The notes beneath the pieces were generated by a model that saw nothing but the letters and a program-made list of their open reading frames with translations, ran no database searches and had not been told where the DNA came from. DNA of 33,171 nt, taken from NCBI GenBank assembly GCA_020848935.1, contig JADLHF010000083.1:1-33171 (forward strand), read 5' to 3'. This document shows, in pieces, positions 14,914 to 22,706 of this stretch (its first letter is position 1; every line of letters starts with the position of its first letter). Position numbers and translations under genes: made by a program. The DNA comes from Acetobacteraceae bacterium (GTDB taxonomy: Bacteria; Pseudomonadota; Alphaproteobacteria; Acetobacterales; Acetobacteraceae).

Positions 14914-16518
14914 ATGCCATCCGACACGCTCGACCTGCTCGAAGAAATCGTAAGCGGCGTTGAGGCCACCACCGGCATGGGACCGGGCCAGCCGTTGCGC
15001 GCCGATGACTGGAACACCCTGGCCGAGGCGGTGGTGCGGCTCGCCCGGCTGGCCGCCGCGCGCGAACGCAACGAGGCGGATACGCTGGCAAAGAGCTATG
15101 CCCGTGCCGACCATACCCATCTCGGCGCAATCGACCTCACCTGGTTCGAACCGGCAACGCGGGCGCTGATCGAGGCGCGCGGCAGTGCGGGTGACGTGGC
15201 GGCTCGGCTGGACGGGCTGGCGCGCGACGCCAAGGCGCTGCGCGGCGAGGTGTCCGCGCTGACCGGCGAGGTTTCGCGGTTGCGCGACAGCCTGTCCAAC
15301 GCCGCCACCGAGGACCTTGTGCGCGATGCCGATCTGCGCCGGCTGGGCGCGCGGCTGGACGGGGTGATCGACCTCGACCGGCGCGTGACAACCCTCGATG
15401 GCCGGGTGGCCGGCATCGACAAGGGGGTGCAGGCGGCATTGGAATTCCGCGACACGCTGCGCGACGCCAACGGAACGCCGCTCGATGTCGCCGGCATCGC
15501 CGGACGGGTGACCAAGCTGGAGGGCGTGCAGGACCGGCTGCGCCTGGCCGATGGCGAGGTGGTGCGCATCCGCGACTTCGAGAATCGCATTGCGGCGCTG
15601 GAAGCCACGACGGTGACCGACACCAACCTGGATACCCGCCTCGCCGGGCGGTTGGAGGCACTGGCCGCGGCACCGGACAATCCGCTGGTCGGCCGCGCCG
15701 CCGCCGCTGCCGCAGCCGCGCTTGACCCGAGGCTGAGCGCGATCGAGAGCGGGATTGCCACAACCGGCACAACGCTGGACACGGTGCGCGAGGCCGCCAC
15801 CGCCGACCGGGTGCTGCTGGAGGGCCTCAACACCCGCCTCACGGTCGAGACGGCGCGTGCCGACCGGGCCGCGGCCGGAGTGGAACGGCTGGAACCGCTC
15901 GTCGGACGAATGACAGCGGTGGAGGCTGCCAGCAGCGCCGCCACGCAGCGGCTGGGCGGACTGGACGCGGCTCAGGCTGAGCTGGGGCAGTTGCGAACCC
16001 AGGTTGCCACCGCCACCGCCCTGGCGCCGCGCGTCGCGGGTCTGGAGGCCACTGCCGCCGCAACCACCACCCGGATCACCGCTGCCGAGGCCGCCATCGC
16101 ATCCCTGCCGGACCTGCGCCAACGCATCACCCAGGCCGAAGCTGCGGCAACGCGCGCCGAGGCGCTGGGCGGACGGATCTCTGAGATGCAGCAAGGGCTG
16201 GGCACGGCATTCGGCCGGCTGACCGTGGCGGAGTCGCGCCTCGCGGGGGTCGAGGGGTTGTCCAGCCGGGTGGCGACATTCGAACGCACCATGACCGAGT
16301 TCACCAGTTGGCGGCGCGGCGTGGACGAACGGCTTGGCACCCTGCCGATACGGACTGCACTGGACACGCTCGACGTGCGCATGGCGGCGGTGGAGACCCG
16401 CACCGCGCAGCAGGGTGCCCAGATCGCCCGGCTGGCCGGGAACACTCCCTCGCCGCCGCCCGTCCGAACGCCGACCACCTCGCCCATCGTAGCACCTGTT
16501 GTCAGGCCCTTGGGATGA
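14914..16518 (+). CDS. Long coiled-coil tail fibre-like protein
   Basis: The 534-aa protein opens with L-R-A-D-D-W-N-T-L-A-E-A-V-V-R-L-A-R and an A-D-H-T-H-L-G motif (residues 30-70). This is the same element as in the upstream gene. Residues about 80-510 are nearly continuous heptad-rich helix with many R-L-x-x-L/V and L-x-x-R-V units and few prolines, so a trimeric or dimeric coiled-coil shaft is likely. The C-terminus is a Pro/Thr/Ser tail. H-x-H motifs bind metal in T4 short and long fibres, but here the motif is near the N-terminus. AAGGAGG at 14902-14908 precedes the ATG. Confidence 0.6.
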   Translation: MPSDTLDLLEEIVSGVEATTGMGPGQPLRADDWNTLAEAVVRLARLAAARERNEADTLAKSYARADHTHLGAIDLTWFEPATRALIEARGSAGDVAARLDGLARDAKALRGEVSALTGEVSRLRDSLSNAATEDLVRDADLRRLGARLDGVIDLDRRVTTLDGRVAGIDKGVQAALEFRDTLRDANGTPLDVAGIAGRVTKLEGVQDRLRLADGEVVRIRDFENRIAALEATTVTDTNLDTRLAGRLEALAAAPDNPLVGRAAAAAAAALDPRLSAIESGIATTGTTLDTVREAATADRVLLEGLNTRLTVETARADRAAAGVERLEPLVGRMTAVEAASSAATQRLGGLDAAQAELGQLRTQVATATALAPRVAGLEATAAATTTRITAAEAAIASLPDLRQRITQAEAAATRAEALGGRISEMQQGLGTAFGRLTVAESRLAGVEGLSSRVATFERTMTEFTSWRRGVDERLGTLPIRTALDTLDVRMAAVETRTAQQGAQIARLAGNTPSPPPVRTPTTSPIVAPVVRPLG

Positions 16519-16542
16519 GGACGGGATGAGGAGGGGCGGCGG

Positions 16543-17418
16543 ATGCTCGATTCCTTCGAGGCCCGGCTGGCCGATCTGTTCGCCGACCTGCTGGCCGGTG
16601 AAGCCGGGCTGCATCCGCCGTTGCGCACCTCGCCGGCGGCACCGCCCGCCACCCTCATCCAGCCGGTGCTGCGCGTGCTGACCGCCAGCGCCCCGACGCT
16701 GGTCGGCGACGACGCCCCGCGGGTGCGTCGTCTGCCCGGTGGGCTCGGGCTGCGCACCGTTCTGGAATTTGAGGGAACGGTGGCGATCGACCTGATTCCG
16801 GCCGTCGACATCGCCCGCCCGGCCCGGATGACGGCACTCGACCAGGTGCTGGTGGCGCTGCAGGCCGCCGAGGTGCGCAGCGGTGCTGCTTTCGCCGACG
16901 GCACCGACCAGGGCTTCCTGTTGCGCGGCTTCCGCCTCGCCGAGGTGATCGTCGAGGGCGAGGCGGCGCCGCTGCGCGCGCTGTTCCGCTACGAAGGCGA
17001 TTTCTGGCCGGTGCGCCCCGACGAGGATGGCCCGGCGATCGCCAGCATTCCCGCGCGTCTCGCGGTGTTGCCGGTGCAGGCGGGCGCAACTTTGGTAGCG
17101 CGCGCCGGCGGGCCCGACCTCACCATCCCGGTCGCGCTCGACCTGCGCAGCATGACCCTGCCCAGGCTCGGCGCGGGCGAGGTGCGCCTGGTCGCCCGGC
17201 TGCGCGGCGCAGCTCCTCCCGGCAGCCTGGTGGGCGATGCCGCGGCCGCGCCGGGCTTCACCGCCTATCCCGTGGAGCCCGACGGGGTCGCGCGGTTGGT
17301 GTTCCGCCCGCCAGCGGTGGCCGCCGCGGTGGCGATGGTCGGCATCGAGGTGGCGCTGGAGGGGGCCGGGCGTGCGCGCGTGGCGCTGGCCGAGATTGGC
17401 GTGCGGGTGCTGCCATGA
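16543..17418 (+). CDS. Unrecognised beta-rich tail-operon protein A
   Basis: The 291-aa product has a helical first 20 residues (F-E-A-R-L-A-D-L-F-A-D-L-L-A-G-E-A), then alternating strands to the end, including F-R-Y-E-G-D-F-W-P-V and V-A-L-D-L-R-S-M. GAGGAGG lies upstream of the ATG. It overlaps the next gene by ATGA and is probably co-translated with it. I recognise no family and see no catalytic motif. A structural or baseplate-periphery role is inferred only from context. Confidence 0.5.
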   Translation: MLDSFEARLADLFADLLAGEAGLHPPLRTSPAAPPATLIQPVLRVLTASAPTLVGDDAPRVRRLPGGLGLRTVLEFEGTVAIDLIPAVDIARPARMTALDQVLVALQAAEVRSGAAFADGTDQGFLLRGFRLAEVIVEGEAAPLRALFRYEGDFWPVRPDEDGPAIASIPARLAVLPVQAGATLVARAGGPDLTIPVALDLRSMTLPRLGAGEVRLVARLRGAAPPGSLVGDAAAAPGFTAYPVEPDGVARLVFRPPAVAAAVAMVGIEVALEGAGRARVALAEIGVRVLP

Positions 17419-19286
17419 CCGCCATGACCGTGATCGGAAGCATCGATTTCGCTGCCCGTTCGGTGCAGGCGATGACGGTGCCGGTGAAGCAGTTCATGCT
17501 GGCCGAGGCGCCCGACCCCGGCACCTTGCTCGACTTTCCTTCCGGCGGCGAGACGCGCGAGGTGCCGGTGCCGGTGCCGTTCCTGCCGGGGATGGACGAG
17601 GTGGAGGTCGGCGCGGCAACTGCGGCGATCGGCACCCGCGCAGTGGAGCGCACCACCGATCACCCCGGCCCGGCCGGCACCAGTGCCACCCTGACCTTCA
17701 CCCCGCCGGTCGCGGGCGCGCCGGTGGGACTGCTGCGCATCGAGATCGAGGGTTTCTCGGCGGGCAATGAGGCGATGGCACGCTCCCTGGCCGCGCCGGG
17801 GCTGGCGCTGTTCTGGCCACCCGGGAGTGCCATGGCGCAAACCGATCCGCTGGTCGCCGCCCAGGCGCTTCACCTGCTGGTCAGCGCGGCCAGTGGCCCG
17901 CCCTTCCTCGGCGTGCCGCATTTCCCGATGCCGGGCGCCGGCGGCGCACTGTACGGCAATGCGCTCGGCGGTTGTTCCCTGTCTGCGACACGCGCTTCGA
18001 ATGGCGCTGTTCGGCTGGTGCTGACGCCGCAGGGCGCCGCTCCGCCGCTGGCCGCGGTCAAGCTGACGGTTGTGCGCCTGGCGCCGGATGCCCCGCGCCT
18101 GCCGAACGAGGGCGCGCCGGTGCCGTGGCGCGCAACCGCAATCCGCGCCGTGTGGCAGTTGCATCCGGCCGCGCTGAAGGTGGAGGCCGCTCTGGCCGGC
18201 GGCGGCCGGGCGGTGATGGTCGCCGAAATGCCGGGCGATCCCGTACGCCGCGTCAACGGCTTCGATTTCGCCGCCGCCCTGCGCGGGCTGGCGCGCCCGG
18301 CCTATGATGCCGCCACCGGGGCGATGGATCTCGGACTGGCGCTGCGCGTGACCGCGACCGGACCGGGGGCAGCCCGGCTGCGGCTGGATTCCGCCGGGCT
18401 GCGCTACCTGCGCCGACCCCTGGTGCGCCCGGAGCGGCTGGCGCTGCGCGGCGCGGCGGTGGCATTCGCATTGGCCGGCGCGGCCCCGGGGTTGGTGCCC
18501 GACGCGCTGGATCTGGCCGTGGACGGCACCTTCCTGCCCGAGCGCCTGACCGATGCGTCGGACGACACGCCGCATGCCAGCCGCCAAGGGCTGATGGCGG
18601 AGGGGACGATCCGGCTTGCCCGCCGCACCTCGCTGACGCCGACCGAACAGGCATTGCCGATCGCCCGCGTGGCGGTATTTGGCCGCGCGGCGGCGGATGC
18701 CGAGGTATTGCTGACCTTGCATGCCGGCGATGTGCTGCGGGTGGGCGCCCCGCTGGGCCCGTCGGTGGCGCTGACGCTGCTGGCCGGCGAGACGGCTTCC
18801 TGGCATCTCGCCCCGCTCGCCACGCCGCTTGCGGGCCCCTTGCCGCCGGTGGTGTGGCTCGTGCTGGCCGCGCCGCGCGGGCGGTTCCTGTGGCACGGCG
18901 CGGCGACCAACGACGACACCGCGCTGCTGTCCGGCGACGGTGGCGGCTCATGGACCGACGGCGCCATCCGCCCGGCGATGCAGATCGCGGTGCGCGAGCC
19001 CGAAGCGATCCCGCTGCCGTTGCCGCTGCGCTGGGACGCGGCCGGCCAGGGGCAAGCCAGCGGTTCCGGCGGCACCATCAGCCCCGACGCGGCCAGTGGC
19101 GAGGGACCGACATTCCGCCGCCGCGTGCTGCTGGCCGGGCCCAGTGCGGCGGCGGCGCTGGAAGCCGTGGCCCAGGCGCCGCTGAACCTAGCCTTCGCCT
19201 GCCGCCGCGATGTGGACCTTGCGGTCTCCGAAGCGACCTTCGCCTATAATCCATGGGCCGCCGCCGCGGGAGGAACCCAGCCATGA
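17415..19286 (+). CDS. Unrecognised beta-rich tail-operon protein B
   Basis: The 623-aa protein begins S-I-D-F-A-A-R-S-V-Q-A-M-T-V-P and is mostly beta strands with Gly/Pro turns. Segments such as G-F-S-A-G-N-E-A-M-A-R-S and F-L-W-H-G-A-A-T-N-D-D-T look domain-like, but I cannot name a family. There is no signal peptide or membrane helix. It sits between protein A and the 1140-aa helical protein, overlapping both by ATGA, so the three are likely made in fixed ratio. Confidence 0.5.
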   Translation: MTAMTVIGSIDFAARSVQAMTVPVKQFMLAEAPDPGTLLDFPSGGETREVPVPVPFLPGMDEVEVGAATAAIGTRAVERTTDHPGPAGTSATLTFTPPVAGAPVGLLRIEIEGFSAGNEAMARSLAAPGLALFWPPGSAMAQTDPLVAAQALHLLVSAASGPPFLGVPHFPMPGAGGALYGNALGGCSLSATRASNGAVRLVLTPQGAAPPLAAVKLTVVRLAPDAPRLPNEGAPVPWRATAIRAVWQLHPAALKVEAALAGGGRAVMVAEMPGDPVRRVNGFDFAAALRGLARPAYDAATGAMDLGLALRVTATGPGAARLRLDSAGLRYLRRPLVRPERLALRGAAVAFALAGAAPGLVPDALDLAVDGTFLPERLTDASDDTPHASRQGLMAEGTIRLARRTSLTPTEQALPIARVAVFGRAAADAEVLLTLHAGDVLRVGAPLGPSVALTLLAGETASWHLAPLATPLAGPLPPVVWLVLAAPRGRFLWHGAATNDDTALLSGDGGGSWTDGAIRPAMQIAVREPEAIPLPLPLRWDAAGQGQASGSGGTISPDAASGEGPTFRRRVLLAGPSAAAALEAVAQAPLNLAFACRRDVDLAVSEATFAYNPWAAAAGGTQP

Positions 19287-22200
19287 GCGGGTTGCTCTCC
19301 CAGATCGGCACGTTGCGCGGCGGGATCGACATCTCGGCCGATATCAGCGTGCAGGCCGACGCGCTGGGCGCCATCATCACGCTGGTACAGAATCTCGCCG
19401 ACGGGCCGCCCGAGTTGGCCGACCTGTCCGGTTTGGTTGCCAACCTGCCGGTGCCACCGGCGCTGGGGGGGCTGGTGCAACTCGGCACGCAGCTTCCGGC
19501 CGCCATCGCCCAGGCGCCGAACAACCCGGTCGGCCTGTTGGCGCCGCTGCTGGCGCCACTCACCGAACTCGCCAGCGGAAGCTTTTCGGTCTCGACGGGC
19601 ATCGATATCGGCGCCGTGCTGGAAGTGGTCCAGGAAGTGTTCCGCCTGACCACCGGCCGGGTCTTCGCTGGCCCGCTGGGTATGCCCGGCGGACCCGGCG
19701 CCGGGCCGCAGGCCTTCCCTCTGGCCGATCTGCCGACCATCGACGCGCTTCGCGCCGCGATCGACGAGGCCCGCACCACCGTCGCCGCGCTCGGCCCGCA
19801 GTTGGACGCGCCGAAACTTCTGGCGATGCTGCAGCGTGCCGGCGCAGGCAGCGGCGCGCTGCATCCGCGCTTCCCGCCGATCCCGATCCTGCGCGACCTG
19901 TTGGAGGCACTCGGCACGGTCGCCGCCTGGCAAGGCATGGCGCCGACCACGCTGAGCCGCAGCCTCGCCGCCACCTTGCAGAACGCCGCGACCGTGATCG
20001 CCGCGCCGCGGCGGCTGGTGTTCGACCCGCTGCTCGCCGCCGCCGCCACGGCGCAGACCGCGCCCGTGGTCTTCAACCAGGCCGCCGACGACCTCGGCGT
20101 GCTGCTGCCGCGCATGGCGGCCCGCCTCGCCGGTGGCCTGTCGCTACCGACCGCGACGGAAGCCACGACGCTGGAACGCGCGGCCGGCGCGCTGGAGGCG
20201 GTGGTGGGCGCCCTGCACCCAACGAATTCGCCGCTGGCGAAGGTGGAGGACGTTCCGCACCACGCCACCGGGCACCTGCTGCGCGCGCAGCGGGCGCTGT
20301 CGGGCGGCGGCGATGGCGGGGCGCTGCTGACGCGCATCGAATCCTGGATCGCCGCCCTGCCGGCGGTCGATCCGGCGCCGCTGGCGCCCGCAATCGAACA
20401 GGTCGCCACTCTCGACGTCGCCGCCCTGGCCGGACCGATGGCAGGACTTCGCCAAGCGGTGGAGGACGCGCTGGCGGCTGTGGACGCCGCCCAGGGCGCG
20501 GTGCGCGACGCCCTGACCGCGGCAATCCAGCCGCTGGCCGACGCGCTCGACAGCGCGCTCGGTGCCGCCCAGCTCGACCAGGTGGTGCCGGCGCTGGCCG
20601 GCTTCGCCACGCAGCTTGCTGCTTCCATCGACGACACCGTCCGCCCGGCGGTGGCAACGGTGACGGGTGCCATCGACACCGCGGTCTCCGCCGTCGCCGG
20701 CGCGATCGACGGCTTCGACCCGGCGCAGCTGGTGGCGCCCTTGCGCGACGCGCTCGACCAGCTCGCCGCCCTGCTGTCCGACCCCGCGATCCAGGATGCC
20801 TGCGCCGCTGTCGCCGAGGCGCTGCAATCGGCGGCCGATGCGCTGGAGGGGCTGGACCTGTCGGTCGCCGCCGATGCCGCCATCGCCAACATCGCCACCA
20901 TCGAGGGCAAGATCAACGAGATCGACCCGACCACCATCCCCGACGCAGCCAAGCCACTGATCGCCCAGGCAGCGGAGGTGGTGGTGTCGATCGACTTCTC
21001 GGTATCGGTCGGCGATCCGCTGGTCAGCGGGCTGGAGGAGGCGGTGGCGGCCGGGCCCCAGGCATTGCTGGGTGCGGTGGAAGCGGGCGTGGACACGCTG
21101 CGCGCGGAGCTGGACGCGTTCAGGCCCTCAGCCGCGATAGGTGCTGCGATCGGCGGTCCGTTCGACGACATGCTGGCGACCATGCGCGGCTTCTCGCCCT
21201 CCGCGCTGCTGCAACAGGTGCAGGCGGCGCTGGATGGCATCGCGGCCAAGGCCGGCGTGCTGGATGTCGGCGCCGTGCTCGACCCGCTGCGCGACGCCCA
21301 CGCGGCCCTGGCCGGGCTGCTGGCGCGGCTGGCGCCCGCGACCCTGCTGACGCCGGTGCGCGCCGAGGCGGACCGCGCGTTGCAACGCCTGCAACAGGAA
21401 ACCGGATTGGACCGTGCCTTCGCCGGGCTTGGCGAACTGGCCGACGCGCTCGCCGGGCCGATCCAACTGCTGGAGGACGTGCGCGACCTGCTGCGCGAAG
21501 CCGCTGCCCTGGTGAGCGACCCCGGCGACGTCGCCGCCAGTGTTGGGGCGATGCTGGACGACGCGGTGGCGCGGCTGGACACGGTGGACATGGGGCTGCT
21601 GTCGGCAGGCTTCGGCGCGACCGCCGCGGCCCATGCGTCGATCCAGCGTGACACCGTGGTCGCGCCGCTGGCGCCCGCACTGCGCGCCGCCGCCACCGCC
21701 GTGCCGGCCGCCCTGGCCGGACCGGGGGCGCGGCTGTCGCGGGCGCTGGCGCTGTTGCCGCTCGACCCGCTTGACCGGGTGCGCGACACGCCAGCCACCC
21801 GCCGCGCCCGTGTCGCGGCGCGCCGGCTGGTTGCGATGCGCGATGCGCTGCCGCACCTGTCCGCGGCCTGGCCGGCGCTCGGCCAGAGGCTGTCGGTGCA
21901 GGCGGGGGAGCTGGAGGGCAAGCTGTCCGACTACCAGCGGTTGTTGGTGGTTGAAGGCGGTGGTGCCTTCGCCGGCATGACCGAGCCGGTGCCGTCCACC
22001 CGCGCCGCCATGCAGGCGGCCGTGCGCGCGGCGCTGGAGGAAGAAGTGGCGGCGCCGCTGCGCGTGCTGCAAGCCGGGTTCGCCGCCCTGGCGCCGTGGC
22101 TGGCCAGCCTGGCTACCGGCATTTCCGATCTGCTCGACGCGATAGCCAGCAAGATCGACAGCGTGATCGGCGATGCCGGTTTGGGCGGAGCGGCGGCGGG

Positions 22201-22705
22201 GCTGGCCGAATTGGGCGACCGGCTGAGCCATATCGACCTGTCGCCGATCGAGGCACCGCTGGGCCTGCTGCACGGGCGCCTGGCAGCAGCACTGGCCTCG
22301 CTCGACCCCGCACCGCTGGCCGACGCGCTGCAACAGGCGGCCGACGGGCTGGCCGGTCTGCTGCGGGTGGAATCGCTGGTGCCCCCCGCCACGATGCAGG
22401 CGGCCGATGCGGCGTGGGCGGGGCTGGTCGCACGTATCGCGGCGTTGTCGCCGGAACAGCTGGTGGCAGCCACGCTGGACCCGGCCTGGCAATCGGCACT
22501 GGGGGCGATATCCCCGGTGCTGGAGATCCCGCTGCAATTGCGCGCCATCCTCGACGGGCTGCTTGGCACCATCACCGGTGATGCCCGACTCCAGTTGTTG
22601 CGGGTGGAGGAGGCATTCGATCGCATGCTGCTGGCGATCCCGGCGCGCACCGGCGTTGCGGTCGGCTCGCTGTCGGTATCAGGCAGCGTTTCGGTGGCGG
22701 CCTGA
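19283..22705 (+). CDS. 1140-aa helical repeat protein, candidate tape measure
   Basis: ATG 19283 follows a GGAGGA and overlaps the previous stop. The protein is almost entirely Ala/Leu/Asp-rich amphipathic helix with a loosely repeated D-P-A-x-L-x-x-x-L...L-x-x-L-L unit (for example D-P-A-P-L-A-P-A-I, D-P-A-Q-L-V-A-P-L, D-P-A-P-L-A-D-A-L). It starts and ends with alternating S/V strands (I-D-I-S-A-D-I-S-V; G-S-L-S-V-S-G-S-V-S-V). No membrane helix or enzyme motif is seen. Length and helicity suit a ruler or a long fibre; a tape-measure role would fill the gap noted near 7184. This is inference. Confidence 0.5.
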   Translation: MSGLLSQIGTLRGGIDISADISVQADALGAIITLVQNLADGPPELADLSGLVANLPVPPALGGLVQLGTQLPAAIAQAPNNPVGLLAPLLAPLTELASGSFSVSTGIDIGAVLEVVQEVFRLTTGRVFAGPLGMPGGPGAGPQAFPLADLPTIDALRAAIDEARTTVAALGPQLDAPKLLAMLQRAGAGSGALHPRFPPIPILRDLLEALGTVAAWQGMAPTTLSRSLAATLQNAATVIAAPRRLVFDPLLAAAATAQTAPVVFNQAADDLGVLLPRMAARLAGGLSLPTATEATTLERAAGALEAVVGALHPTNSPLAKVEDVPHHATGHLLRAQRALSGGGDGGALLTRIESWIAALPAVDPAPLAPAIEQVATLDVAALAGPMAGLRQAVEDALAAVDAAQGAVRDALTAAIQPLADALDSALGAAQLDQVVPALAGFATQLAASIDDTVRPAVATVTGAIDTAVSAVAGAIDGFDPAQLVAPLRDALDQLAALLSDPAIQDACAAVAEALQSAADALEGLDLSVAADAAIANIATIEGKINEIDPTTIPDAAKPLIAQAAEVVVSIDFSVSVGDPLVSGLEEAVAAGPQALLGAVEAGVDTLRAELDAFRPSAAIGAAIGGPFDDMLATMRGFSPSALLQQVQAALDGIAAKAGVLDVGAVLDPLRDAHAALAGLLARLAPATLLTPVRAEADRALQRLQQETGLDRAFAGLGELADALAGPIQLLEDVRDLLREAAALVSDPGDVAASVGAMLDDAVARLDTVDMGLLSAGFGATAAAHASIQRDTVVAPLAPALRAAATAVPAALAGPGARLSRALALLPLDPLDRVRDTPATRRARVAARRLVAMRDALPHLSAAWPALGQRLSVQAGELEGKLSDYQRLLVVEGGGAFAGMTEPVPSTRAAMQAAVRAALEEEVAAPLRVLQAGFAALAPWLASLATGISDLLDAIASKIDSVIGDAGLGGAAAGLAELGDRLSHIDLSPIEAPLGLLHGRLAAALASLDPAPLADALQQAADGLAGLLRVESLVPPATMQAADAAWAGLVARIAALSPEQLVAATLDPAWQSALGAISPVLEIPLQLRAILDGLLGTITGDARLQLLRVEEAFDRMLLAIPARTGVAVGSLSVSGSVSVAA

Positions 22706-22706
22706 C

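Noticed and set aside
13924-16614. Very long minus-strand open frame (896 codons) opposite the fibre genes
   Set aside because: Antisense shadow of GC-rich coding DNA. Composition is Gly/Gln/Arg/His-biased with no domain, while the plus strand has tidy genes with ribosome sites.
19078-21921. 947-codon minus-strand open frame opposite the helical protein
   Set aside because: Ser/Ala-rich shadow of a regular plus-strand helical gene; no recognisable motif.
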